From the NCBI GenBank assembly GCA_030824965.1, contig JAPJQV010000005.1, positions 62,001 through 126,000 of the forward strand: a DNA stretch of 64,000 bases. Reading direction: 5' to 3'. The first letter of the stretch is position 1, and each line of letters starts with the position of its first letter. Positions 18,193 to 26,515 of the stretch are shown here, piece after piece. Under the pieces are notes generated by a model. The model made no database searches. It was not told where the DNA came from and saw nothing but the letters and a program-made list of their open reading frames with translations. Made by a program: the position numbers and the translations under genes. This DNA is from Micavibrio sp. GTDB lineage: Bacteria; Pseudomonadota; Alphaproteobacteria; Micavibrionales; Micavibrionaceae.

Positions 18193-18409
18193 TTTGTCAG
18201 GCCTGTTGAAGAGAATAGTGATTGTTTAATTTTAGTTAAAATCATTGAACTTCCAAGTCTGGAAATCACAACTTAAAAATCTTAATTAGTAGCGTCTTAT
18301 ATAGATAAATACTGTATTATCGCGCTGCATTAAAACAATCGTATTTGAAAGAATCTTATCAAGTTGCTAACCATTCCCTATTACTATTCTCTAAGTAAAA
18401 GGAAAAATA

Positions 18410-20221
18410 ATGGGGCTGTCTACTCTTAGAACGAAAATATTTCCGATAGATACGCCTCAGTTGCAGCGCGATCTTCTTGCGCAGTATGTACGTAATCATT
18501 CTACCAGTAAATTTGCCACTCCGTTTAGTTGTATATTATTGGCTCTTATGCTCAGCCAATGGGAAAGCTGGATGCATGTCTTGCCATGGTTAATCACATC
18601 GATGCTTGCCACAATTGGCTGTCACATCGTCAACAGTAAATTCGGTGATGGATCAGACATTTCTGATGAGCGACTAGACGATTGGGTCGTTCTGATAACC
18701 ATACCGCGCATGTTATTTATTTTTTGCTGGGCATCCATGGCATTTTGGGCCTGGACACCAGAACACCCTGAAACATTTTTTATGGTAGTCGCTTTATTAA
18801 TGTCGACAATGGCAATGAATGCATCCCAAAGCGGAGCTTATCTGCCGATATATTTTATGGAGATGATACCCAAGCTTATTGCCATCGCTTTAGTTGCGCT
18901 CCCCGAGGGAGGCGTATTTTTTGACGGTATAGTTATCATTGCATTTTTCGGTTCTTTGTTTTTTACAAAGATCGCAATTACGGTTAATCGCTCGCAGCGC
19001 ATGATCCTGAATCAAAAATACCAGCTTGCCAAAGCCAAAGAAGATGTAGAGCAGGCGAGTAATGCCAAGTCGGCTTTCCTCGCGACAATCAGCCACGAAG
19101 TCCGCACGCCGCTTAACGGTATTCTCGGCATTATTAATCTTTTGAAATACACAAAACTGACAAAGGATCAAGATGAGCATGTCGAAACCATTCGCTACTC
19201 GGGCGAGACATTGCTGACCATGCTTAACGACATTCTGGATTTTTCCAAAATGGAAGCAGGGAAAGTCGATATAGAAAATGTTGCTTTTGATACGTTTAGA
19301 TTGGTCCATAGCGTAACAAATCTTATGTGGTCGCGCGCCGCAGAAAAAAATATCACTATCAAATATGAAGTTGAGGATGACGTTCCTGCTTACATTACGT
19401 CCGATCCGACACGCCTTCGCCAGATACTTCTCAACCTGTCAAGCAATGCTATCAAATTTACCGAAAAAGGCGGGGTCAAGATCAAGGTCAGTTTGCTTGA
19501 AAAAGATGAGCCGTCTTTTGCCGTTGAAGATAAGATCATTCTTCGTTTTGCGGTGAGCGATACAGGCATTGGAATTCCGGACGAGGCCAAAGAAAAAATG
19601 TTCGGCAACTTCAGTCAGGTTGATTCTTCCATTTCCCGACGCTTCGGCGGAACCGGGCTTGGCTTGTCGATCTGTAAGGGCCTGACCGAGCTTTTGGGCG
19701 GTAAAATTCAATTCTCCAGTGAATTCGGCAAAGGCTCTACATTCTGGATCGATATTCCTGTCATAGTCGCCTCTGGCGACGCCACGCTGACCGGGGCGGA
19801 GCAATCACAGAATATTCCGGTATTGCAGCCGATCCGTATTCTCGTCGCTGAAGATAATCGCGTAAACCAGAAAGTCATTCGCGGTATTCTCGAGCATCAG
19901 GGGCATTTCGTACAGATTGTTGAGAACGGGCAGGAAGCTTTGGAAGCAGCCACAACGAAGGATTTTAATCTGATACTGATGGATATGCAGATGCCCGTCG
20001 TCGATGGTCTGGAAGGCACAAGGAGAATTATTGAAGCCGGTGTTACAACGCCTATTATCGCGCTGACCGCTAATGAAATGGAAGACGATATCCGACGTTG
20101 CCGCGAGGCGGGAATGATCGATCATATAGGTAAGCCAATCAGGCCGTTTGCATTATTCAGCACGCTTGCGACATATTTCCCTGTTGTCGAGCCGGAAGAA
20201 AAAGTCGTCGCTTTTCATTAA
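18410..20221 (+). CDS. hybrid sensor histidine kinase with receiver domain
   Basis: The 603-residue protein starts with a membrane sensor of about five to six helices (residues 35-200) and has little periplasmic mass. A short coiled linker leads to HisKA with ISHEVRTPLNG (phospho-acceptor His229). An HATPase follows, with NLSSNAIKFT, DTGIGIP and RRFGGTGLGLSI. The C-terminal receiver has the acidic pair in VAEDN and phospho-Asp525 in LMDMQMPVVDG. There is no Hpt domain, so phosphorelay needs a partner elsewhere. The layout resembles RpfC-type or other hybrid kinases, but the signal is unknown. It stands alone, with tRNA-Asn convergent downstream. Confidence 0.94.
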   Translation: MGLSTLRTKIFPIDTPQLQRDLLAQYVRNHSTSKFATPFSCILLALMLSQWESWMHVLPWLITSMLATIGCHIVNSKFGDGSDISDERLDDWVVLITIPRMLFIFCWASMAFWAWTPEHPETFFMVVALLMSTMAMNASQSGAYLPIYFMEMIPKLIAIALVALPEGGVFFDGIVIIAFFGSLFFTKIAITVNRSQRMILNQKYQLAKAKEDVEQASNAKSAFLATISHEVRTPLNGILGIINLLKYTKLTKDQDEHVETIRYSGETLLTMLNDILDFSKMEAGKVDIENVAFDTFRLVHSVTNLMWSRAAEKNITIKYEVEDDVPAYITSDPTRLRQILLNLSSNAIKFTEKGGVKIKVSLLEKDEPSFAVEDKIILRFAVSDTGIGIPDEAKEKMFGNFSQVDSSISRRFGGTGLGLSICKGLTELLGGKIQFSSEFGKGSTFWIDIPVIVASGDATLTGAEQSQNIPVLQPIRILVAEDNRVNQKVIRGILEHQGHFVQIVENGQEALEAATTKDFNLILMDMQMPVVDGLEGTRRIIEAGVTTPIIALTANEMEDDIRRCREAGMIDHIGKPIRPFALFSTLATYFPVVEPEEKVVAFH

Positions 20222-20283
20222 AACTTGCCCAATTAGATGGCAATGGATCGCTGGGAAGCAAAAAAATGGGCTGATTTGAAAAA

Positions 20284-20358
20284 TGGCTCCCTGAGTAGGA
20301 TTCGAACCTACGGCCGCCCGATTAACAGTCGAGAGCTCTACCGCTGAGCTATCAGGGA
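20284..20358 (-). tRNA. tRNA-Asn(GUU)
   Basis: On the minus strand a 75-nt cloverleaf with encoded CCA. The acceptor arms TCCCTGA and TCAGGGA pair perfectly. The anticodon loop CTGTTAA gives anticodon GUU. The T-loop is TTCGAAT. It is convergent with the histidine kinase gene. Confidence 0.97.
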
Positions 20359-20432
20359 ACATTTTAGAAGTGCGGTGAAGATTACCTAAAGATGTTCCTA
20401 AACCTTGTCAATAGGCCAGACTGGAAATCCTG

Positions 20433-21350
20433 TTATTTTTTAATTTTTTCAATGTCGTAAGGGGTCGTCTGATAAACCAGATTGATCCAGTTACCGAATA
20501 AAAGGTTCCGGTGTGCCCGCCACGTCATTTGGGGCTTACGGGAAGGGTTATTATCAGGGAAGTAATGAGCAGGCATTGACGGGTTGAGCCCTGCCGACAA
20601 ATCCCGTTCGAATTCGTTTTTCAAAGTGTCAGTATCATATTCTAAATGATTGAACATATAGACGCGCGCTTTGGACGGTTCATGAACAAGACAGGCGCCA
20701 CTTTCTTCGGAATCAACGATAATATAGAGGTAAGGAATTGCTTCTATATCTTCATGACGTATTTCGGTATGGCGTGAAACAGGCACGCCCAAAACATCGT
20801 CAAAACCAGCGATCAGCGATTGATACGGTGCCACAACCCTATGCGGGTAAACGCCCGATTGTTTCGACGGTAACATGTGCTTGGCTATTCCGTGATAGTG
20901 GTTCAGAGCTGCTTGTGCGCCCCAGCAAATAAAGAATGAGCTGTGAACATTGTTTTCGGCCCAATCAAAAATCTTTTGCAATTCAGGCCAGTAATTAACG
21001 TCTTTATATTCCATTTGTTCGACTGGTGCGCCTGTAACGATCATTCCATCAAATTTCCGGTCTTTAATGTCGTCATGCGTGACATAAAATTCAAGTAAAT
21101 GATCTTTGGCGGTATTTTTGCTCTCGTGCGTACTCATATAAAGCAGGGTGATTTCAATCTGCAAAGGCGTTGCGCCGAGAACTCGTAATAATTGGGTTTC
21201 TGTTTTAATTTTATCCGGCATTAGATTCAGGATAAGGATTTGCAAAGGGCGGATATCCTGCCGTACAGCTACGCTTTCATCGATAAACGGTACGTTTTCA
21301 CGTTCTAAAATCTGACGTCCGGGAAGATTATTGGGTATTTTAATAGGCAT
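20433..21350 (-). CDS. metA: homoserine O-acyltransferase MetA, predicted acetyl-CoA type
   Basis: MetA acylates homoserine in the first committed step of methionine synthesis. With the ATG at 21350 (MPIKIPNNLPGRQIL) the length is 305 residues, as usual. Catalytic Cys142 lies in FFICWGAQA; the His and Glu of the triad lie in MFNHLEYD. Residue 111 is Glu (TGAPVEQMEY). In characterised homologues Glu111 goes with acetyl-CoA and Gly111 with succinyl-CoA, so an O-acetyltransferase is predicted despite the usual succinyltransferase annotation. The leader holds a copy of the tRNA-Cys tail and a nested palindrome. Confidence 0.95.
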   Translation of the reverse strand: MPIKIPNNLPGRQILERENVPFIDESVAVRQDIRPLQILILNLMPDKIKTETQLLRVLGATPLQIEITLLYMSTHESKNTAKDHLLEFYVTHDDIKDRKFDGMIVTGAPVEQMEYKDVNYWPELQKIFDWAENNVHSSFFICWGAQAALNHYHGIAKHMLPSKQSGVYPHRVVAPYQSLIAGFDDVLGVPVSRHTEIRHEDIEAIPYLYIIVDSEESGACLVHEPSKARVYMFNHLEYDTDTLKNEFERDLSAGLNPSMPAHYFPDNNPSRKPQMTWRAHRNLLFGNWINLVYQTTPYDIEKIKK

Positions 21351-21362
21351 TATAATTTCCAA

Positions 21363-21486
21363 AAAATGGAGGCACGAGCCGGAGTCGAACCGCAGGCTTC
21401 GCCTGCTATTTTAAAATAAGGTTCGACCTGCGGCAATTGCGTTTGAACAGAACAATAAAATGGAGGCACGAGCCGGAGTCGAACCG
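21363..21486 (-). repeat. duplicated tRNA-Cys 3' tail flanking a nested palindrome
   Basis: A 30-nt sequence covering the T-arm, acceptor and CCA of tRNA-Cys occurs twice in direct orientation, at 21363-21392 and, as part of the intact gene, at 21457-21486. Between the copies GTCGAACC pairs with GGTTCGAC. This outer pair encloses GCAGGC-ttc-GCCTGC and TATTTTAAAATA, giving a multi-hairpin cruciform. The whole lies between tRNA-Cys and metA on the same strand, so it would be in the metA leader if the two are co-transcribed. Confidence 0.85.
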
Positions 21487-21534
21487 GCCTACAAGCTTTT
21501 GCAGAGCTCTACCTGACCGCTCGGTCATCGCGCC
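21461..21534 (-). tRNA. tRNA-Cys(GCA)
   Basis: A 74-nt minus-strand cloverleaf with encoded CCA. The acceptor arms GGCGCGA and TCGTGCC pair with one G-U. The anticodon loop CTGCAAA gives GCA; the T-stem is GCCGG/CCGGC around TTCGACT. It is followed on its own strand by a partial copy of its 3' end and by metA. Confidence 0.95.
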
Positions 21535-21642
21535 ACTCTCTAAGAAGAGAATAGGGGAATTAGCAGTTTTTATTTAGAAAGTCCATTGGCAAAAACAGTA
21601 TTTTTCCTGTAAAACAAAGACTTAATTCAAAGGATTTCAGAT

Positions 21643-22218
21643 ATGTCAGCTTCAAACCTTCAAAAAGCTCGCGAAAGCATGGTTGTATCCCAATTACAGC
21701 CAGCCGGAATTATCTCCGAAGCGGTACTCGATGCATATCGCAACGTGGCGCGGGAAGATTTCCTGCCAGAACATCTAAAAGCTGTTTGTTATGTCGACGA
21801 ATCACTGAAGCTTGATAACGGGCAGGTCATGCTGGAACCCATGTTGCATGGCTTAATGGTCGAAGAACTGAAAATAAAGTCTACAGATCGCGCGTTGGAT
21901 ATCGGCGATACCACAGGCTATTCAGCGGCAGTACTCGCGAAACTTGCCGGAACTGTCGTGCCGGGTGATGAAAATACGCATGGAGCATTCGATATAATAC
22001 TTATCAATGGCGCAGTGGCCGAAATTCCTGAAAAACTTATAAATAAACTCGACGCTGGCGGACGGCTCGCATGCATTCTGATTCCAAACGGTAAAGGTGT
22101 TGGTAAGATCGTGGTGGCTACAAAAGAGCCGTCTGGAGCAATCGCAAAGCAGGTTTTTGAAGATGCGATTTCGGCCTACATTCCTGGATATGAACCAAAG
22201 CAAGAGTTCACATTTTAG
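21643..22218 (+). CDS. pcm: protein-L-isoaspartate O-methyltransferase-like, shortened
   Basis: The N-terminus (ARESMVVSQLQPAGI, then REDFLPEH) and the C-terminal half match the PIMT family that repairs isoaspartyl damage using SAM. Motif I reads ALDIGDTTGYSAAVLAKLAG. Right after it the protein jumps to FDIILINGAV, omitting about 25 residues that normally carry the acidic SAM-ribose contact and the next strand. The total is 191 residues instead of about 215. The frame is intact, so this is an in-frame loss. Catalysis may be reduced or gone. The upstream position relative to popZ-valS is the usual alphaproteobacterial one, but tolC, often between, is absent. Confidence 0.85.
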   Translation: MSASNLQKARESMVVSQLQPAGIISEAVLDAYRNVAREDFLPEHLKAVCYVDESLKLDNGQVMLEPMLHGLMVEELKIKSTDRALDIGDTTGYSAAVLAKLAGTVVPGDENTHGAFDIILINGAVAEIPEKLINKLDAGGRLACILIPNGKGVGKIVVATKEPSGAIAKQVFEDAISAYIPGYEPKQEFTF

Positions 22219-22282
22219 CGAATTATGTAACCTTTGGTAGTATCCCTTGTGGATAGAGTCGACATGGCCATAAAATCCTGCT

Positions 22283-22311
22283 TTGACAAGGGCTTATCCT
22301 TGATACAAAAT
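22283..22311 (+). promoter_or_regulatory. putative sigma70-type promoter of popZ
   Basis: TTGACA at 22283-22288, a 17-nt spacer, then CAAAAT at 22306-22311, about 47 nt upstream of the popZ ATG. The -35 is perfect; the -10 matches only in part. Confidence 0.4.
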
Positions 22312-22357
22312 GCTTTCGTTAAAGCTCTTAAGGTAATTACTCATTAAAAGGCTGGGC

Positions 22358-22990
22358 ATGGCTTCCAAACCCGAACAGGAACCCTCGATCGAGGAAATCC
22401 TAGCTTCCATCCGTCAGATCATTTCCGACGACGATCAGCCACGTGAGGCAGATATAGACCTGTCCGCACAAACCGAAGAAAAGTTTGAAATGCCTGTGGC
22501 TCAACCAGAGTCTAAAGACGAGCCAAAAGCTTCTTTTGCCGAAGTTCTTGAGTTGACCAACGAAATCCCGCAGGAGGAGCCTGTCACGGCTTCTGTAGAT
22601 GATTTTGATACTATGTTCAGTTCGCCGCCTGTTGAAGAGCCGGAACCAGAGCCGGAACCAGAGCCAGTAAGATACGAAGCGCCGGAGCCAAGGGTAACAC
22701 CTTTTCCGGCTACACCTCATCCATCTGACGATATGGCTGAATCTATTTTCACCAATACGGCAGCGCAGGCGACCTCTGCTGCCTTTTCCAAACTCGTTGG
22801 CAACATTCCGGTTGAGCGCGAGGAAAACATGACAATGTATGCCAATGGCCGCGTCACAATCGAAGATATGGTTCGCGATATGCTCAAGCCTATGCTACGT
22901 GACTGGGTCAATGAAAACGTGCCGGCCATAGTCGAGCGCCTCGTTGAAAAAGAACTGGAAAAGCTTGCCAGACAAGCCCGCGACCAGTAA
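22358..22990 (+). CDS. popZ: polar organising protein PopZ (DUF2497)
   Basis: PopZ self-assembles into a polar matrix that holds the chromosome origin and recruits cell-cycle proteins. The N-terminal client-binding helix is clear (EPSIEEILASIRQIISDDDQ). It is followed by a long acidic, Pro/Glu-rich disordered linker containing an EPEPEP run. The C-terminal oligomerisation helices come last (TIEDMVRDMLKPMLRDWVNE, then VERLVEKELEKLARQA). The 210-residue length is usual. The gene precedes valS as in most alphaproteobacteria. Confidence 0.95.
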   Translation: MASKPEQEPSIEEILASIRQIISDDDQPREADIDLSAQTEEKFEMPVAQPESKDEPKASFAEVLELTNEIPQEEPVTASVDDFDTMFSSPPVEEPEPEPEPEPVRYEAPEPRVTPFPATPHPSDDMAESIFTNTAAQATSAAFSKLVGNIPVEREENMTMYANGRVTIEDMVRDMLKPMLRDWVNENVPAIVERLVEKELEKLARQARDQ

Positions 22991-23016
22991 AAACTAAGCC
23001 ATAAATCGCAATTATT

Positions 23017-23041
23017 ATGCCTGCGGAAGCAGGCATTTCTA
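23017..23041 (+). terminator. hairpin between popZ and valS
   Basis: ATGCCTGC (23017-23024) pairs with GCAGGCAT (23029-23036) around loop GGAA, followed by TTTCT. It is a plausible weak terminator or attenuator in the valS leader. The CCTGC/GCAGG core recurs in other intergenic hairpins of this window. Confidence 0.6.
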
Positions 23042-23064
23042 TTTATCCGATAGCAGGAAAAAAG

Positions 23065-25728
23065 ATGCTTGATAAAACCTTCGATCCAAAACAAATAGAA
23101 CAGATCCATTACAAAAAATGGGAAGCTGCAGGCATCTTCGCCGCCGATCCGTCGAGCGATAAAAAACCGTTTGTCATTATGATGCCGCCGCCAAACGTGA
23201 CAGGCTCGCTTCACATGGGCCATGCGCTGAACAATACGCTGCATGACATTCTGGTGCGCTATAACCGCATGAATGGCAAAGATACGCTATGGCAGCCAGG
23301 AACGGACCATGCTGGTATTGCTACGCAAATGGTTGTCGAACGCCAATTAGCAGCAGACAAAATAAACCGCCGTGACTTGGGCCGTGAAAAATTCCTTGAG
23401 AAAGTCTGGGAATGGAAAGAAATTTCCGGCGGTACGATTACCAATCAACAGCGCCGTTTAGGCACGACACCGGACTGGCAGCGTGAACGCTTTACGATGG
23501 ACGAGGGCATGAATGCTGCTGTCCGTAAAGCCTTCGTTCAACTCTATAAAGAAGGTCTGATCTACAAAGATAAACGCCTCGTCAATTGGGATCCGAAATT
23601 GCAGACGGCTGTCTCCGATCTCGAAGTGGAGACGATCGAAGTCAAAGGAAATATGTACTACATCAACTATCCGGTTGAAGGTGATACGGAGCGTTTTATC
23701 ACGATTGCTACAACACGACCTGAGACAATGCTGGGCGATACGGCAATTGTCGTTAATCCTGAAGACGAAAGATACCGGGACGTTGTCGGCAAATTCGCCG
23801 TTCTGCCGATTGTCGGGCGTTTGATCAAAATCATTGCCGATGATTATGTCGATGTCGAATATGGAACGGGTGCGATGAAAGTTACGCCGGCGCATGACTT
23901 CAATGACTTTGAACTGGGTAAGCGTCATGGCCTTGAACAGATCAACGTTTTCGACGTACAGGCGCGCATCAATGAAAACGCACCGGAGGAATATCAAGGT
24001 CTCGACCGTTTTGAGGCGCGTAAGAAAATATTGGCGGAACTTGAAAGCTTGGATTTGTTAGTCAAGATCGAGCCGCATACACATGCGGTGCCGCATGATG
24101 AGAAATCAAAACAAACTATCATCGAACCTTTCCTGACGGACCAATGGTATTGTGACGCGGTAACACTCGCGAAGCCTGCGATAGAAGCAGTTGAAACTGG
24201 CAAGACAAAATTTGTGCCGGAAAATTGGTCGAAAACTTATTTTGAATGGATGAGGAATATCCAGCCGTGGTGCATTTCTCGCCAATTATGGTGGGGTCAC
24301 CAAATTCCGGCATGGTATTCGGAAGAAGGTGACGTCTTTGTCGCCGAAACCGAAGAAGAAGCTTATGCCGAGGCAAAAGCCAAGCTCGGTGATAAAGTAA
24401 AATTAACACGCGATGAGGACGTTCTCGATACATGGTTCTCATCCGCGATGTGGCCATTCTCGACACTGGGCTGGCCGGAGAAAACGCCGGAGCTGGATAA
24501 ATATTATCCGGGCAATCTGCTGATTACTGGTTTCGACATTATTTTCTTCTGGGTCGCCAGAATGATGATGATGGGACTGCATTTTATGGACGATGTACCG
24601 TTCCATACAGTTTATATCCATGCGCTTGTACGTGACGCTAAGGGACAGAAAATGTCCAAGTCAAAAGGCAATGTGGTCGATCCGCTTGATATCGTCGAGA
24701 AATACGGGGCGGATGCGTTGCGTTTTACGTTGTCTGCCATGGCGGCGCAGGGACGCGACGTCAAAATGTCGGAAGACCGTGTCGAAGGCTATCGCAATTT
24801 TGCAACCAAGCTTTGGAATGCAACGCGCTTTTGTCAGATGAACGGATGTAATCCGCCGGGCGAGGATTTTAATCCGCTGAATGTCCAGCATACGATCAAT
24901 CGCTGGATTATCGGACAAGTCGCCGACACCAAGAAGCAACTGGAAGAAGCATTTGAAGCGTATCGTTTCAATGATGCGTCAAATGTAATTTATCAATTCG
25001 TATGGGGCACTTTCTGTGACTGGTATATCGAATTCACCAAGCCATTATTGGGAGAGGGGAATTCAGATGAGGCGACAAAGCAGGAAACACGCGACACGAC
25101 AGGATGGGTACTTGATCAAATTCTATTGCTGCTTAATCCGTTTATGCCGTTCATTACAGAAGAATTATACGAAAGCATCGCAGTCCGTGAGACGGGTGCT
25201 TTCCTGATGACACAAAGTTGGCCGCAATATGAAGCCAGAACATACAATGTTAACGCGGGGCGAGAGATAGACTGGCTCATTCGTACCATCACAGAAATCC
25301 GTTCGGTACGCGCCGATATGAACGTACCACCGAAAGCGATGATCAAATTGCTGGTTCAGGGGGCTGGCGAGGATACCAAAGGCCGTTTTGCAACCTATGA
25401 TGAAATCCTGCGCCGCATGGCAAAGATAGATGGCGCCGAATTTGTAAGTGAAGCGCCCAAAGGTGCGGTGCAAACCGTGGTCGATGAAGCGACGCTGATC
25501 CTGCCAATTGCGGATATTATAGATCTCGATAAAGAACGCTCACGTTTAAAGAAAGAAATCGAGAAACTGAATTCTGATTTGGAGAAAACAAATCAGAAGC
25601 TTGGCAATAATGATTTCATGTCACGCGCTTCGGAAGAGATTATCGATGAAATGAAGCAGCGCAAGATTACCGCTGAAACGATTATTAATAAATTATCGCA
25701 GGCGTTGAAGCATTTAGAGGCTGCATAG
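23065..25728 (+). CDS. valS: valyl-tRNA synthetase
   Basis: A class I aminoacyl-tRNA synthetase of 887 residues from the ATG at 23065 (AGCAGGA upstream). An earlier in-frame ATG at 23017 lies inside the hairpin and would add odd residues. The HIGH motif reads HMGH (PPNVTGSLHMGHALNNT). The KMSKS motif is exact (GQKMSKSKGNVVDP). The editing CP1 domain shows TTRPETMLGDTA. The C-terminal coiled coil typical of ValRS is present (KERSRLKKEIEKLNSDLEKT). It charges tRNA-Val with valine. Confidence 0.98.
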   Translation: MLDKTFDPKQIEQIHYKKWEAAGIFAADPSSDKKPFVIMMPPPNVTGSLHMGHALNNTLHDILVRYNRMNGKDTLWQPGTDHAGIATQMVVERQLAADKINRRDLGREKFLEKVWEWKEISGGTITNQQRRLGTTPDWQRERFTMDEGMNAAVRKAFVQLYKEGLIYKDKRLVNWDPKLQTAVSDLEVETIEVKGNMYYINYPVEGDTERFITIATTRPETMLGDTAIVVNPEDERYRDVVGKFAVLPIVGRLIKIIADDYVDVEYGTGAMKVTPAHDFNDFELGKRHGLEQINVFDVQARINENAPEEYQGLDRFEARKKILAELESLDLLVKIEPHTHAVPHDEKSKQTIIEPFLTDQWYCDAVTLAKPAIEAVETGKTKFVPENWSKTYFEWMRNIQPWCISRQLWWGHQIPAWYSEEGDVFVAETEEEAYAEAKAKLGDKVKLTRDEDVLDTWFSSAMWPFSTLGWPEKTPELDKYYPGNLLITGFDIIFFWVARMMMMGLHFMDDVPFHTVYIHALVRDAKGQKMSKSKGNVVDPLDIVEKYGADALRFTLSAMAAQGRDVKMSEDRVEGYRNFATKLWNATRFCQMNGCNPPGEDFNPLNVQHTINRWIIGQVADTKKQLEEAFEAYRFNDASNVIYQFVWGTFCDWYIEFTKPLLGEGNSDEATKQETRDTTGWVLDQILLLLNPFMPFITEELYESIAVRETGAFLMTQSWPQYEARTYNVNAGREIDWLIRTITEIRSVRADMNVPPKAMIKLLVQGAGEDTKGRFATYDEILRRMAKIDGAEFVSEAPKGAVQTVVDEATLILPIADIIDLDKERSRLKKEIEKLNSDLEKTNQKLGNNDFMSRASEEIIDEMKQRKITAETIINKLSQALKHLEAA

Positions 25729-25750
25729 TTAGGTGTAAATTTTTGGCAAT

Positions 25751-26473
25751 CTATCGGGATATTAAAACAGAGGTGTAGTAGTAATTTGTGCCTTTATAGC
25801 AGAATTCGGTTTTCCCATCTACATCCGGCCCGGTTGCAATTGCATTCGAAGCGAAAGAACCGTTGATAAATTGTTCGACTGTTCCTGTCAGATTTCTGGC
25901 AGGAGCGTCCCCGGAAGGGTTATTGATGCCGAGCAGATCATTAATAGCCATGCAGGTTTCTTTCTTTATCATGTTGATCTGGTAAAGGAGATCGTTGGCC
26001 GATACTGTTCCTGCGGCTCCATCCGTGCCAATATTTTTCATCTGATAGACTGAAAGTCCGTAATGCCCTGGCTTCCAGTTCCCCGGTGTGGCGCTTGGTG
26101 GCTCAAGCGCAGAGACTGGGGCGACTACGGGCACCACGCCACCGCCGCTTGGCGAGAACAGGCGGCAACGTCCGTCAGAAGGCGTGTTCGAATTCGCGGC
26201 ATCGATGGCAGTTCCGTTATTACGCTGGAAGATCGTGTTCTGAAAATCCAATTGTTCCTCAGAACAGCCATTAGCCCGCAGACGCATAACTGCGCTTCGC
26301 AATGTGGCGGTGTATTGGATAATAGCAGCTGCGTCGGCGCGGACTTTTTCTTTATTTGCATTTCCTCCGCCTAAGCGGCTGGATTGTGATATAGCATAAG
26401 AAAGCGCGGCAAAAAGAGCCACAGCTACTAGAATCAGAAACAAAACATTGCCGGATTGTTTATGTTTGAGCAT
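25751..26473 (-). CDS. prepilin-like protein with N-terminal helix (240 aa)
   Basis: The N-terminus MLKHKQSGNVLFLILVAVAL has a short basic leader, a Gly, and a long hydrophobic helix, as in prepilin-like proteins, but lacks the Glu5 of type IV pilins. The globular part is Gly/Asn/Pro-rich with five cysteines and ends YYYTSVLISR. The broken neighbour at 26516-27248 is a paralogue (shared VRADAAAIIQY/AQANAAQILQF, IGTDGAAGTVSAND/IGTDAASGTESAND, ETCMAINDLL/DTCLAINDLL). Surface or pilus-like export is inferred; no assembly genes are nearby. Confidence 0.7.
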   Translation of the reverse strand: MLKHKQSGNVLFLILVAVALFAALSYAISQSSRLGGGNANKEKVRADAAAIIQYTATLRSAVMRLRANGCSEEQLDFQNTIFQRNNGTAIDAANSNTPSDGRCRLFSPSGGGVVPVVAPVSALEPPSATPGNWKPGHYGLSVYQMKNIGTDGAAGTVSANDLLYQINMIKKETCMAINDLLGINNPSGDAPARNLTGTVEQFINGSFASNAIATGPDVDGKTEFCYKGTNYYYTSVLISR

Positions 26474-26515
26474 ATTATTATTGTAATAGATTAAGAGGTT
26501 TGCGGAAAGACCTGT

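Noticed and set aside
21351..21460. SAM-II riboswitch before metA
   Set aside because: The leader lacks the SAM-II conserved sequence; it holds the tRNA tail copy and palindrome instead.
23017..23064. N-terminal extension of ValS from the ATG at 23017
   Set aside because: That ATG lies in a perfect hairpin, and the added residues are unlike the family; the ATG at 23065 has a better ribosome site.
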